From Hyphomicrobiales bacterium (GTDB lineage Bacteria > Pseudomonadota > Alphaproteobacteria > Rhizobiales > Xanthobacteraceae): a stretch of DNA of 32,034 nt. The notes beneath the pieces were generated by a model. It did not search any database. It was not told the origin of the DNA and saw only the letters and a list, made by a program, of their open reading frames with translations. The position numbers and the translations under genes are program-made. Of this stretch, positions 7,772 to 17,114 are shown piece by piece (the stretch's first letter is position 1; every line of letters starts with the position of its first letter). The stretch is taken from NCBI GenBank assembly GCA_003140315.1, contig PLJS01000222.1, forward strand, positions 1 through 32,034. The letters are read 5' to 3'.

Positions 7772-8782
7772 TCAGCTTCCGTTGCGGTCGTAGATGTTCG
7801 GGAACGTGTAGTCCTTCCAGCTCGCAGGCTTCTGTTTGATCAGTCCGATGCGCGCCATGTAGTCGGCCCACAGCATGCTTCGCTGCGGCGTTGCCGAGAA
7901 GATCGCGCCCGGCTGCTTGATCACGGCAACCAGTTCGTCGACTGAGATCTTCTCCTTGGTGACGGCAAGATAGATCTCGGCCGCGGTCTTCGGATCGTTC
8001 GCCACGAGTTCGCTCGCCTCGTCGACCGCCGCAATGAAGGCCTTGACCTTGATCGGATTGGCGTCGACGACGCTCTTCTTGGCCCAGCAATTGCTGACCG
8101 TCGCGGGCCCACCGAGCACGTCGGTGGATACGAACACGATGTGTACCAGCGACGACTTCATTTCGATCTCCTGGAACGGCGGGATCGAGAAATGGCTGTT
8201 GACCTCGTGCTGCGAGCTGAGCAGCGCCTGCAGTGCTTCCGGATGGCCGAGCTGCACCTGGTTGCTGTCGAGCTTCCCGTGCTGGCCCGGACCCCATGCT
8301 TGCTCGAGCGCCATGCCCATGATCATCGCCTGCATCGACACGCGAATGGTCGGCACGGCGATGCGGTCGTCGGGTCCGAAATCCTTGATCGATCTCACCG
8401 CCGGGTTGCGGGTCAGCATGTAGTACGGCGTGCCCGCCATGCCGGTGATCATCTTGATGCTGCCGTTGGTCTTGCCCCAGGCGAGCAGCATATTGGAGAC
8501 GCCCGTGATGGCGACGTCGATCGAGTCGGACAGGATCGCCTCGGTCATCACGCCGCCCGACGTGATGATCGACCAGTTCACCTTGACGTCCTTCAAGCCG
8601 AGCGCAGCCGCGTGCTTCTCGATGAGCTTTCTCTCCTCCATGATGACGGCCTGGAGATAGACGAGGCCCGGCTGGCGCGCGACGCGGAATTCATTCGATT
8701 CCGCGGCCGTGGCCGGCGCGGCGAACGCCGCGCAGACCGCGAGACATGCAACGAGACACGAAAGACGCGGGGTCAGCTTCAT
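7772..8782 (-). CDS. NitT/TauT-type ABC transporter substrate-binding protein (orphan)
   Basis: This 336-aa periplasmic protein has a signal peptide (MKLTPRLSCLVACLAVCAAF, cleavage near ATAAES) and the NMT1/SsuA-like fold: YLQAVIMEERKLIEKHAAAL, then ITSGGVMTEAILSDSIDVAI and GAIFSATPQRSMLWADYMAR. Such proteins bind sulfonates, nitrate, pyrimidine precursors or aromatic acids for an ABC importer. No ATPase or permease gene accompanies it, so it must use a transporter encoded elsewhere. It lies between the hydratase and aldolase genes with gaps of 37 and 13 bp, which suggests that it captures the substrate of that pathway. A GGGGAAG ribosome site precedes the start. Confidence 0.88.
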   Translation of the reverse strand: MKLTPRLSCLVACLAVCAAFAAPATAAESNEFRVARQPGLVYLQAVIMEERKLIEKHAAALGLKDVKVNWSIITSGGVMTEAILSDSIDVAITGVSNMLLAWGKTNGSIKMITGMAGTPYYMLTRNPAVRSIKDFGPDDRIAVPTIRVSMQAMIMGMALEQAWGPGQHGKLDSNQVQLGHPEALQALLSSQHEVNSHFSIPPFQEIEMKSSLVHIVFVSTDVLGGPATVSNCWAKKSVVDANPIKVKAFIAAVDEASELVANDPKTAAEIYLAVTKEKISVDELVAVIKQPGAIFSATPQRSMLWADYMARIGLIKQKPASWKDYTFPNIYDRNGS

Positions 8783-8819
8783 GACGTTCTTCCCCGATTG
8801 ATGTCCCGCAAATCGCAGA

Positions 8820-9593
8820 TCAGACGATATCCATCACGGCTTCGCCGAGCCCATCGACCGTGAACACCGCATGGTCGCCGGCTTGAATCGAGAATGTCGG
8901 GATCAGGCTTCCGGTGATCACCACCATGCCGGCTTTGAGCTCGCGGCCGCGCTCGGCGAGCAGGTTCGCGAGCCAGGCGAGCGTCGCGAACGGGTCCTCG
9001 GATTTTCCTTCCCCGATCGGCTTTCCGTTGAGCGTCTGACGTCCCGCGATACCCACGACGTCCTTGTGCGTGACCGGCTTCGGCGTGCCGATCACGACGC
9101 CGCCGTTCCAGCAATTCTCCACGATCATGGAAACCGCGTTGGTCTCGGTGTAGACCGCGTTGCGGTCCTCGATCAGCTCGTAGGCCGGCATCGCGCCCGC
9201 GACGAACGGCGCGACCGTCTCGGCCGTCCAAGGCGTCCCGGACATGGCCATATCCTTGCCGAGCTTCAACGCGACCTCGCTTTCGATGCGAAGGTTGACG
9301 AAATCCGCCTTGGCGATGCGCGCCGGCGAAGCGTGGATCGTACGCTGGAAGATCGCGCCGCCGCATGGATGCGTGATGCCCATCAACTGCTGCATGACCT
9401 TGGTGGTGGTCGCGACCTTGACGCCGGCGACCGGCCCATAGACCGGCTCGGCGAGGCGGTAATAGGCCTCCTGCGCGAGATAGGCCTCGGCGATCGAAGC
9501 GGGCTTCAGGTCGTCGGGGATGTTGAGATACTTCTGGCGGGCGCGGCGCGCATCCCACATGTGTTGCGCCATCGCGTCGAGGCGAGCATTCAT
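8820..9593 (-). CDS. 2-keto-4-pentenoate hydratase / 2-oxohept-3-enedioate hydratase-type protein (MhpD/HpaH family)
   Basis: The 257-aa protein belongs to the fumarylacetoacetate-hydrolase superfamily, hydratase branch, which adds water to 2-oxo-4-enoates in aromatic meta-cleavage. The metal-binding glutamates are visible as E104 and E106 in RIESEVALKLG and E139 in AYELIEDRN. Other family segments are GPVAGVKVATTTKVMQQLMG, AVSMIVENCWNGGVVIG and VVITGSLIPTF. I chose the ATG at 9593, preceded by GGGGGGAAA, over an upstream ATG at 9659. It is first in the operon with the binding protein and HpaI-type aldolase. Hydration followed by aldol cleavage is the order of the HpaH/HpaI pair in homoprotocatechuate breakdown. 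Confidence 0.87.
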   Translation of the reverse strand: MNARLDAMAQHMWDARRARQKYLNIPDDLKPASIAEAYLAQEAYYRLAEPVYGPVAGVKVATTTKVMQQLMGITHPCGGAIFQRTIHASPARIAKADFVNLRIESEVALKLGKDMAMSGTPWTAETVAPFVAGAMPAYELIEDRNAVYTETNAVSMIVENCWNGGVVIGTPKPVTHKDVVGIAGRQTLNGKPIGEGKSEDPFATLAWLANLLAERGRELKAGMVVITGSLIPTFSIQAGDHAVFTVDGLGEAVMDIV

Positions 9594-9770
9594 CGTTTCC
9601 CCCCGCATTGTCTCGGTCCGTCGGCACGCATGCCCTGCCGGACGCGAACAATCTATCAAATTTTTTTGGTCCCTGCGGTGCGGCTCTTTTTACCACCGCG
9701 CCGCATTTCATGGACTCCGTGCCACAGACCTGCATCTATGCGTCGCCACGATCCTGCCAGGAGTGAGCCT

Positions 9771-10781
9771 GTGATCGCCTCGAGAGCCTGCCTTGCCGTG
9801 TGCGTCCTCCTCGCCTGCGCCGGTACCGCACTGGCAAACGACTCGATCGGAAATCTTTCGGCCGGCGGCATCGTGCTCGGCCGCAGCGACGACATCGAGA
9901 TGCGCTCGGAAGACCTCTACGTGTCGACCAAGGAAATCCGCGTGCACTATCGCTTCTTCAACACGTCCGACCAGGACATCACGACGCTCGTCGCGTTCCC
10001 GATGCCGGACGTGACGGCGCCGTCCGATGACGACAATCGCGCGATCCCGGTCGACGATCCGGTGAACTTCATGGCGTTCAAGACGCAGGTCGACGGCAAG
10101 CCGGTGAACATCCAGGTCGAGCAGCGTGCGATCGCGCTCGGGATTGACCGCACCGACTTGCTCAAGAGCCTCGGTGTCCCGCTCGCGCCATTCCTCGAGG
10201 CCACCACCAAGGCAGTGCAGGGCCTACCGGCGGAGCGGCAAGCCGAGCTCGTCGGCCTTGGCGTGTTGCGCAGCCAGGAGGAAGACATCGGCCAGGGAAT
10301 GAAGAAATATGTGTATCCGAACTGGACGTTGCGCACCACGTATTATTGGAACCAGGTCTTTCCGGCCAAGAAGGAGATGGTGGTCGAGCATCAGTATCAG
10401 CCGTCCGTGGGCGCGTCGGTCGGAACGATGGTCGGCGAGAGCGCCCCCGACCGTGCCGCGATGGACGATTATCGTAAGCGCTATTGCATGGATGCAGAGT
10501 TCATCACGGCGGCCCAGCGCCAAAGCAAGACGCTGAAACAGCGCAAGCCGGCGGCCACGACGCTCTCGGAGAAGCGCATCGAATACATCCTCACGACAGG
10601 GGCGCACTGGGCCGGGCCGATCAAGGATTTTCGCCTCGTGATCGACAAGGACAAGCCAGGCAACCTCATCAGCGCCTGCGGCAAGTTCAAGAAGATCTCG
10701 GCCACTCAGTTCGAGCTGCGGCAGGCCGACTATTTTCCCGAACGCAATCTCGAAGTCCTGACCCTGGAGCCATTGGAGTAG
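9771..10781 (+). CDS. Secreted DUF4424 family protein
   Basis: The 336-aa protein begins with a signal peptide (IASRACLAVCVLLACAGTAL, cleavage after ALA) and continues NDSIGNLSAGGIVLGRSDDI, the typical start of mature DUF4424 proteins. Later segments include VHYRFFNTSDQDITTLVAFP, YPNWTLRTTYYWNQVFPAKK and VVEHQYQPSVGASVG, which suggest a beta-sandwich extracytoplasmic domain. I chose the GTG at 9771 because AGGAG lies at 9759-9763 with ideal spacing; an ATG at 9738 would add 11 residues before the signal. Function is unknown. A large transglutaminase-like gene follows on the same strand after 79 bp, and the divergent hydratase operon starts 177 bp upstream. Confidence 0.85.
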   Translation: MIASRACLAVCVLLACAGTALANDSIGNLSAGGIVLGRSDDIEMRSEDLYVSTKEIRVHYRFFNTSDQDITTLVAFPMPDVTAPSDDDNRAIPVDDPVNFMAFKTQVDGKPVNIQVEQRAIALGIDRTDLLKSLGVPLAPFLEATTKAVQGLPAERQAELVGLGVLRSQEEDIGQGMKKYVYPNWTLRTTYYWNQVFPAKKEMVVEHQYQPSVGASVGTMVGESAPDRAAMDDYRKRYCMDAEFITAAQRQSKTLKQRKPAATTLSEKRIEYILTTGAHWAGPIKDFRLVIDKDKPGNLISACGKFKKISATQFELRQADYFPERNLEVLTLEPLE

Positions 10782-10860
10782 CGCCAGCGCCCTCGCCGAC
10801 CCCCCGGCGAGGCACTGCATGGCAATTGGGCAATCTTGGCGGCGCGCTTTCTGCTAATCC

Positions 10861-13800
10861 ATGCCCATGTCGGTGCTCGTCAGCCTCCATCATGTGACGC
10901 GCTATAGCTACGACCGCCCGGTCGCGCTCGGGCCGCAACTGGTGCGGTTGCGGCCGGCGCCGCATGCGCGCATGCGCACGCCGAGCTATTCGCAGAAGGT
11001 GGTGCCGGCCGACCACCACGTGAACTGGCAGCACGATCCGCACGGCAACTGGGTCGCGCGCTACACGTTTCCAGAGCGCACGCGCGAATTCTCGGTCACG
11101 GTCGATCTTCACGCCGAGCTCGCCGCGATCAATCCGTTCGACTTCTTCGTCGAGCCTTATGCGACCACCTACCCGTTCGCGCTGCCCGCCGATCTCGCGC
11201 ACGAGCTCGCCGCCTATCTGGAGACGGAACCCGCGGGCGCGGGGCTCAAGGCGTTCCTCGCCGCCCTGCCGCGTTCGCCGACGACCACTGTGCAGTTCCT
11301 CGTCGACCTCAATGCGCGCGTACGCAGCGTGGTGGACTACACGGTGCGCCTGGAGACCGGCACGCGCACGCCGGACGAGACGCTCGAACTCGGCTGCGGT
11401 TCGTGCCGCGACAGCGCGTGGCTACTAGTGCAGGCGCTGCGCCATCTCGGAATGGCTGCACGCTTCGTGTCGGGCTACCTGATCCAGCTCAAGCCCGATG
11501 TTGCGCCGCTCGACGGTATCGCGCCGAAAGAGGACGTTGCCGATCTGCACGCCTGGGCCGAAGTGTACGTACCGGGCGCAGGCTGGATCGGGCTCGACGC
11601 GACCTCGGGCCTCTTCACCGGCGAGGGCCACATCCCGCTCGCCGCGACGCCGCACTTCCGGTCCGCAGCGCCGATCACCGGCACGACGGAGCCGGCCGAC
11701 ACGACGTTCTCGTTCGAGATGAGCGTGACGCGCGTCGCCGAGACGCCGCGCGTCACGCGCCCATTTTCCGAGGAAGCTTGGGGCCAGCTCGATAAGCTCG
11801 GCGAGCAGGTCGATGCGGATCTTGCGGCCGGTGACGTGCGGCTCACCATGGGCGGCGAGCCGACCTTCGTGTCGATCGACGACTATCAGTCGGCCGAATG
11901 GACGACCGCGGCGCTGGGCGCGGACAAGCGCGTGCGCGCCGACGAATTGACACGGCGGCTGCGCGCGCGCTTCGCGCCGCAGGGGCTTCTCCATTACGGG
12001 CTCGGCAAATGGTATCCGGGCGAGCCGATGCCGCGCTGGGCCTTCGCGCTCTATTGGCGCCGCGACGGCAAGCCGCTCTGGCGCGACGAAAAGCTGATCG
12101 CGCGCGAAGCCGCCGCCGCTGCGCCGAGCGCGGATGACGCGCGGCGCCTCGCGGAAGCAATCGCCACGGGGCTCGGCGTCATCGCAGAGCGCGTGCAGCC
12201 GGCTCACGAGAACCCGACGCTCTGGATGCTGGATGAGGCGAAGCTTCCGGTGAACGTCGATCCGCACGACCCGAAGCTGTTCGATCCGGCGGCGCGGGCG
12301 CGTATGGTGCGGACGTTCGAGCGCGGTCTTGGGGCACCGGTCGGCTACGTGCTGCCGCTGCGCCGTCTCGATACGCGCTGGGCCAGCGAAGCCTGGGATA
12401 TCCGGCGCGAGACACTGTTCCTGCTGCCCAGCGATCTGCCGGCGGGATCGCGGCTGCCGCTCGCTTCGCTGCCGAATGTCGAGCCGCAGGACTACCCGAT
12501 CGTTTCGCAGGTCGATCCGATGGCTGAGGCGCCGGCTCTCCCCGATCCCGATGCCGCCGCGGTGCCGCAGCCTGCCGAAGAGGCGATCGTGCGCACCGCG
12601 CTGGTGGTCGAGCCGCGCGCCGGAAGGCTCAACGTATTCATGCCCTATGTCGGTGAGCTCGAGGACTATGTCGAGGTGCTCGGCGCGGTCGAGAAGGCCG
12701 CGGCGCTTCTCGCCATGCCGGTGCACATCGAGGGCTACGCGCCGCCGGACGATCCACGCCTGGATTTCATCAAGGTGACGCCGGACCCCGGCGTGGTCGA
12801 GGTCAACCTGCATGCGGCGCGCAGCTGGCGTCAGGCCGTCGACATCTCGCAAGGCGTGTACGAAGACGCGCGGCTCGTCCGGCTAGGGGCTGAGAAATAC
12901 ATGCGCGACGGCCGCGAGACCGGCACCGGCGGCGGCAGCCACATCGTGGTCGGCGGCGCAACGCCGGCCGAAAGCCCGTTCCTGCGCCGGCCCGATCTCC
13001 TCAAAAGCGCCGTGCTGTGCTGGCAGCGCCACCCGTCGCTCTCCTACCTGTTCTCCGGCCTGTTCATCGGGCCGACCAGCCAATCCCCGCGTGTCGACGA
13101 GGCGCGCCACGAGCAGCTCTACGAACTGGAGATCGCGCTGACGCAAGTCCCCAAGGCGGGCGAAGGCGCGCCGCGCCCGTGGCTGATCGACCGGCTGTTC
13201 CGCAATCTCCTCGTCGACATGACCGGCAACACGCATCGGGCGGAAATCTGCGTCGACAAGATGTTCTCGCCCGACGGCCCGGCCGGCCGGCTCGGGCTGG
13301 TCGAATTCCGCGCGTTCGAGATGGCACCGGACGCGCGCATGAACCTCGCGCAGCAATTGCTCGTGCGCGCGCTGCTCGCCTGGTTCTGGCGCGAACCGCA
13401 GGAGGGATCGTTCGTGCGCTGGGGCACGGCGCTGCATGACCGCTTCATGCTGCCGCATTTCGTGTGGGACGATTTCCTCGGCGTGCTGTCCGATCTCGAT
13501 CGCGCCGGCTATCGCTTCGATCCGATCTGGTTCACGGCGCAGCGCGAGTTCCGGTTTCCGTTCCATGGCGCCGTCGAGCATGGCGGCATCAGGCTCGAAC
13601 TGCGTCACGCGCTGGAGCCGTGGTACGTGCTCGGCGAAGAGACCGTGAGCGGTGCAACCTCGCGCCCGGCGGACTCATCCGTGGAGCGGCTACAAGTCAA
13701 GGCCGAAGGGTTCAATCCGGCGCGCCACATGATCGCCTGCAACGGGCGCCGCGTGCCGCTGACCTCGACCGGCCGCTCGGGTGAATTCGTCGCCGGTGTG

Positions 13801-14100
13801 CGTTTCAAGGCCTGGATGCTGCCGGTTTCGCTGCATCCGAACTTGCCGGTCAACGCACCGCTGACCTTCGACATCATCGACACCTGGAGCCGCTGCTCGC
13901 TCGGCGGCTGCGTCTATCACACGCAGAACCCCGGCGGCATGCACGCCAGTTCCTATCCGGTAAATGCCGGCGAGGCCGAGGCGCGCCGCCTCGCACGTTT
14001 CCAGGATTTCGGCCACACGCCGGGCCTCGTGGACGTGCCGGCGGAAGAGGCTGCGGCCGAATACCCGACCACGCTCGACCTGCGGCGGCCGAGACAGTGA
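10861..14100 (+). CDS. Transglutaminase-like / DUF2126 domain protein
   Basis: The 1079-aa protein has an N-terminal transglutaminase region: a beta domain ([19 protein letters not shown]), then the cysteine-protease core with Cys182 in [13 protein letters not shown], His230 in [12 protein letters not shown] and Asp246 in WIGLDATSG, so the catalytic triad is intact. The rest, from about residue 330 ([20 protein letters not shown]), is DUF2126, ending [18 protein letters not shown]. Length is normal for this fusion. There is no signal peptide, so it is probably cytoplasmic. In many proteobacteria it is linked to alpha-E (DUF403) and ATP-grasp-like (DUF404/407) genes; none lies in this window. 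An alternative start at 10867 is possible, and no strong ribosome site is seen for either. Confidence 0.93.
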   Translation: MPMSVLVSLHHVTRYSYDRPVALGPQLVRLRPAPHARMRTPSYSQKVVPADHHVNWQHDPHGNWVARYTFPERTREFSVTVDLHAELAAINPFDFFVEPYATTYPFALPADLAHELAAYLETEPAGAGLKAFLAALPRSPTTTVQFLVDLNARVRSVVDYTVRLETGTRTPDETLELGCGSCRDSAWLLVQALRHLGMAARFVSGYLIQLKPDVAPLDGIAPKEDVADLHAWAEVYVPGAGWIGLDATSGLFTGEGHIPLAATPHFRSAAPITGTTEPADTTFSFEMSVTRVAETPRVTRPFSEEAWGQLDKLGEQVDADLAAGDVRLTMGGEPTFVSIDDYQSAEWTTAALGADKRVRADELTRRLRARFAPQGLLHYGLGKWYPGEPMPRWAFALYWRRDGKPLWRDEKLIAREAAAAAPSADDARRLAEAIATGLGVIAERVQPAHENPTLWMLDEAKLPVNVDPHDPKLFDPAARARMVRTFERGLGAPVGYVLPLRRLDTRWASEAWDIRRETLFLLPSDLPAGSRLPLASLPNVEPQDYPIVSQVDPMAEAPALPDPDAAAVPQPAEEAIVRTALVVEPRAGRLNVFMPYVGELEDYVEVLGAVEKAAALLAMPVHIEGYAPPDDPRLDFIKVTPDPGVVEVNLHAARSWRQAVDISQGVYEDARLVRLGAEKYMRDGRETGTGGGSHIVVGGATPAESPFLRRPDLLKSAVLCWQRHPSLSYLFSGLFIGPTSQSPRVDEARHEQLYELEIALTQVPKAGEGAPRPWLIDRLFRNLLVDMTGNTHRAEICVDKMFSPDGPAGRLGLVEFRAFEMAPDARMNLAQQLLVRALLAWFWREPQEGSFVRWGTALHDRFMLPHFVWDDFLGVLSDLDRAGYRFDPIWFTAQREFRFPFHGAVEHGGIRLELRHALEPWYVLGEETVSGATSRPADSSVERLQVKAEGFNPARHMIACNGRRVPLTSTGRSGEFVAGVRFKAWMLPVSLHPNLPVNAPLTFDIIDTWSRCSLGGCVYHTQNPGGMHASSYPVNAGEAEARRLARFQDFGHTPGLVDVPAEEAAAEYPTTLDLRRPRQ

Positions 14101-14117
14101 GGCGTCAGCTCTCTTTT

Positions 14118-14166
14118 GAGCATGATCTTATCCAAAAACCGGTTCCCACTTTTTGGGATCACGCTC
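14118..14166. repeat. REP-like palindrome, copy 2
   Basis: The 49-bp element runs from GAGCATGATCTTATCC to GGGATCACGCTC with several substitutions against copy 1. It covers the TGA stop and the last two codons of the minus-strand racemase-like gene (stop at 14159-14161), and it begins 17 bp after the transglutaminase stop, so it lies between two convergent genes. Confidence 0.9.
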
Positions 14167-14896
14167 TCGGAGAGAAGGGCGCGAACAGGCCGGAGTAATC
14201 CTTCGCGATGGGCCGGGCATAACCCCCGCGTTTGCTCGTCTTCAGCCCGATCGCCGCGAGCCCTTCGGCGAGCACGACGGCCGCCGCGACACCATCGATC
14301 ACCGGCACGCCGAATTCAGACGAAAGCGATGACGCCAAATCCGCCATGCCGGCGCAGCCGAGCACGATCGCCTCGGCGCGATCGTCTTCCAGCGCGCGGG
14401 CTATCTCGCCGGCGATCCGCGCGCGCGCGTTCGAGGCCGGATTGTCGAGCTCCAGCACCGAAACGTCGGTCGCGCGCACAGCCGCGCAGCGGCGGTCGAG
14501 CCCGTAGCGCAGGAGGTTGTTTTCCAAGACCGGAACCGAGCGCGAGAGCGTCGTCACCACGGCGAAGCGATGCGCGAGCAGGCTCGCAAGATGAAAGCCG
14601 GCCTCCCCGATCCCGACAACCGGCGCCGCTGCGAGTGCACGCGCCGCATCCAGGCCGGTGTCGTCGAAGCAAGCGATCACATGCGCGTCGGCGCCCTCCG
14701 CCTCGCCTTCGCGGATACGTTCGAGCACACCCGGCACCGCGAAGGCGTCATCATAGGCGCCTTCGATCGAAGCCGGCCCGAATGCCGAAGAGACCGCACG
14801 GATCGTCGTGTCCGCCCGCGCGGCCTTCGCGGCTGCCGCCGCGATCGTCTTGGTCATCGCAGCCGTCGTATTGCCGTTGACGATGTTCAGAAGCAT
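14159..14896 (-). CDS. Aspartate/glutamate/hydantoin racemase family protein
   Basis: The 245-aa protein has the Asp/Glu racemase two-domain architecture, with the two catalytic cysteines conserved as Cys76 in IACFDDTGLDAA and Cys181 in VLGCAGMADL. Similar spacing is seen in hydantoin racemases, which interconvert 5-substituted hydantoin enantiomers. The start MLLNIVNGNTTAAMTKTI carries the N-G-N-T substrate loop. Its last two codons and stop fall inside a REP-like palindrome, so the C-terminal residues may derive from repeat insertion. It is divergent from the transthyretin-like gene at 15001. Given the cyclic amidohydrolases further along, a hydantoin or allantoin substrate is plausible; amino-acid racemisation is not excluded. 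Confidence 0.87.
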   Translation of the reverse strand: MLLNIVNGNTTAAMTKTIAAAAAKAARADTTIRAVSSAFGPASIEGAYDDAFAVPGVLERIREGEAEGADAHVIACFDDTGLDAARALAAAPVVGIGEAGFHLASLLAHRFAVVTTLSRSVPVLENNLLRYGLDRRCAAVRATDVSVLELDNPASNARARIAGEIARALEDDRAEAIVLGCAGMADLASSLSSEFGVPVIDGVAAAVVLAEGLAAIGLKTSKRGGYARPIAKDYSGLFAPFSPRA

Positions 14897-15000
14897 GGCC
14901 GCAGTGTCTCATCGATGCGCGCCGATGAGAAGCGATAGCCGCATAGTCCTTTGAGTCCGATGCTCCCGGCGATAACATCGAGGCGAATGGGGAGGCGGCG

Positions 15001-15354
15001 ATGGCAGGGGGAATTTCGGTGCATGCGGTCGACGTGGCGCATGGGCGACCGGCGCAGGGCATGCGGGTCGACATCTATTCGCTCGCGGGCGTGCGGCGCC
15101 TGCTTGCGAGTACGAAGCTTGCCGCGAACGGCGCGATGGATGACGCGATCGTGCGCGGCGAAGGCGTGACGGCCGGCACCTACGAGGTCGTGTTTCATCT
15201 CGGGGATTATCTCAAAGCCGTCGGTGCACCGACCTCGACGCCGCCGTTCCTCGACACCGTGCCGTTCCGCTTCACCATCGCGGACGCGGCGCAGCACTAT
15301 CATCTGCCGCTCAAGTTCACGCCGTGGGGGTTCTCGCTGTTCCGCGGGAGTTAG
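15001..15354 (+). CDS. Transthyretin-like / 5-hydroxyisourate hydrolase family protein, divergent active site
   Basis: The 117-aa protein has the length and fold pattern of 5-hydroxyisourate hydrolases, which open the ring of the urate oxidation product. His8 (ISVHAVDVAHGRPAQG) and the C-terminal HYHLPLKFTP histidines are kept. Two key positions differ: the Arg of the usual DGR turn is Ala45 (AANGAMDD), and the terminal YRGS is FRGS. The fold assignment is secure but the reaction is not; it may be a paralogue acting on another ureide. GGGAGG upstream supports the ATG at 15001. It is divergent from the racemase-like gene and convergent with the ABC permease gene, with a REP-like element between. 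Confidence 0.85.
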   Translation: MAGGISVHAVDVAHGRPAQGMRVDIYSLAGVRRLLASTKLAANGAMDDAIVRGEGVTAGTYEVVFHLGDYLKAVGAPTSTPPFLDTVPFRFTIADAAQHYHLPLKFTPWGFSLFRGS

Positions 15355-15360
15355 CGCGAA

Positions 15361-15407
15361 GCATGATCCCGAAAAGTGGGTACGGGTTTTCGGACAAGAT
15401 CATGCTC
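15361..15407. repeat. REP-like palindrome, copy 3 (inverted)
   Basis: The element reads GCATGATCCCGAAAAGTGGG to CGGACAAGATCATGCTC, the reverse orientation of copies 1 and 2. Its final two bases form part of the TGA stop (15406-15408) of the minus-strand permease gene, and it starts 7 bp after the stop of the transthyretin-like gene. Confidence 0.92.
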
Positions 15408-16221
15408 AACGAAGTCTTCGCGACAGGCCCGCGATGCGCTCCATCAAGATCATCATGGCGACCGTGAAGACGATGAGCACGCCCGACACCGCCGCGATGG
15501 TCACGTCGAGCTTGCCTTCTAGATCCTGCCACATCCGGATCGGCAGCATGTCGGTGCGCGCGTCGCGCAGGAACAGCGACACCGGGACGTTGTCGAAGCT
15601 CGACATGAAGGCAATGAACCCGCCTGCGAGGATTCCGGGCCGGATCAACGGCAGCGTGATGCGGCGGAACGAATAGAGCCGGCTCGCGCCAAGGCTCGCG
15701 GAGGATTCAAGCAGCACCGGATCGAGCTGCGACAGCGCGGCGACCGAGGTGCGGATCACATAAGGCACGCAGACGATGGTGTGGCCGATCACGAGCGTGA
15801 GCGGCGACACCGGCAGTCCGACAACCGAGAACAGCATCAGCGCCGAGAGCCCGAAGGCGAGCGCCGGGAGCACCAGCGGCGACATGAACAGCGAGTCGAG
15901 CACCTTCGCGGTCATGGTCTTGGAGCGCGCGATGCCGAGCGCGGCCGCGACGCCGAGCACGATCGAGATCGCGGTCGTCCAGAGCGCGATCTTGAACGAA
16001 TTCATCGCGGCGAAATGAAGCTGCCAGGAATCGAGCAGCGCCGCATACCAGCGCAGCGAATAGCCGGGCGGCGGGAATTTGAGCGAGAAGCCGGACGTGA
16101 ACGACACGATGAGCACAACGAGCGTCGGCGCGATCAGGATCACGATGCAGGCCAGCGCGAGCACGCCCATCACAAGGTGAAATGAGACGGCGTCGAGATC
16201 GTTGCGGCGCCCGAGCTTCAT
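15406..16221 (-). CDS. ABC transporter permease, PotC-like
   Basis: The 271-aa inner-membrane protein has about six hydrophobic segments, starting with VMGVLALACIVILIAPTLVV. It also carries the cytoplasmic EAA-type loop LLESSASLGASRLYSFRRIT ending in LPLIRPGILAGG, where the ATPase docks. It resembles the second permease of spermidine/putrescine-type importers. Its ATG overlaps the stop of the PotB-like gene in an ATGA arrangement, so the two permeases are coupled. It is the last gene of the ATPase - binding protein - permease - permease unit. The substrate cannot be read from the permease. Confidence 0.93.
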   Translation of the reverse strand: MKLGRRNDLDAVSFHLVMGVLALACIVILIAPTLVVLIVSFTSGFSLKFPPPGYSLRWYAALLDSWQLHFAAMNSFKIALWTTAISIVLGVAAALGIARSKTMTAKVLDSLFMSPLVLPALAFGLSALMLFSVVGLPVSPLTLVIGHTIVCVPYVIRTSVAALSQLDPVLLESSASLGASRLYSFRRITLPLIRPGILAGGFIAFMSSFDNVPVSLFLRDARTDMLPIRMWQDLEGKLDVTIAAVSGVLIVFTVAMMILMERIAGLSRRLR

Positions 16222-17090
16222 GCGTTTGCATATCCCTGACTGATCTTGCCGAGCATGTTGAAGACCGTGATCACGGCGAACACCGCGACGAGGAAAATGA
16301 ACGAGATCGCGGCGGCGAACGGCCAGTTATTCAGCGTCGAAGCCTGCTGGTAGAGATACATCGGCATGAACAGCATCTGTCCGCCGCCGACCAGCGTCTG
16401 CGTGATGAAGGCCGAAAGCGCCGCCGCGTAGGTGAGCAGGCAGCCCGCGATCACGCCGGGCAGGGTGAGCGGCAGCGTCACCTTCCAGAAGGTGCGCCAT
16501 GCGCCCGCACCGAGCGCCGCGGACGCATCGGCGAGGTTCGGATCGATGCGCGTCAGCGCCGTGATCAGCGGCAGCACCATCAGTGGCATCTGCACCTGCG
16601 CGAGCGCGACGATCACGCCGCCTTCGGTGTAGAGCAGCCGCAACGGGGAATCGATCAGGCCGAGTTCGAGGAGTGCCGTATTGATGATGCCCTGGCGGCC
16701 GAGGATCACGATCCACGCAAAGGTGCGCACCACGACGCTGGTCAGCAACGGAAGCAGCACGATCAGGATCAGCACGCTCTGCGCCCAGCCGGGCACTCGC
16801 AGGTAGACGTAGGCGAGCGGAAAGCCGAGCAGCAGGCAGAGCGCGGTGACTTCGACGCCGAGCCAGAGCGTCGCGCCCAGCACCTTGAGGCTGAACGGAT
16901 CGAGCAGGAATTTCGCGTATTGCGTCAGCCCGAAATGCGTCATCGTGGTGTCGGTGTAGAGGCTGACGATGAACAACAGAACCAGCGGCGCAAGGAAGAA
17001 CACGATGAAGAACGCCCCGAGCGGCCAGGCGAGCTTGAGCTCATAGGCGGTGACGGTGGGAAGGTTCTGGGTTGTCGGTGTCGCAGCCAT
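16218..17090 (-). CDS. ABC transporter permease, PotB-like
   Basis: The 290-aa inner-membrane protein has an N-terminal transmembrane segment (LGAFFIVFFLAPLVLLFIVS), a periplasmic loop containing MTHFGLTQYAKFLLDPFSLK and further membrane segments. The EAA loop is ADASAALGAGAWRTFWKVTL followed by PLTLPGVIAGC. It is the partner permease of the PotC-like protein, with which it overlaps by four bases. A twin-hairpin repeat of about 117 bp separates it from the upstream binding-protein gene, a possible point for differential expression. Confidence 0.93.
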   Translation of the reverse strand: MAATPTTQNLPTVTAYELKLAWPLGAFFIVFFLAPLVLLFIVSLYTDTTMTHFGLTQYAKFLLDPFSLKVLGATLWLGVEVTALCLLLGFPLAYVYLRVPGWAQSVLILIVLLPLLTSVVVRTFAWIVILGRQGIINTALLELGLIDSPLRLLYTEGGVIVALAQVQMPLMVLPLITALTRIDPNLADASAALGAGAWRTFWKVTLPLTLPGVIAGCLLTYAAALSAFITQTLVGGGQMLFMPMYLYQQASTLNNWPFAAAISFIFLVAVFAVITVFNMLGKISQGYANA

Positions 17091-17114
17091 ATCTCGCCGC
17101 TTGCTCGGTGGGCT

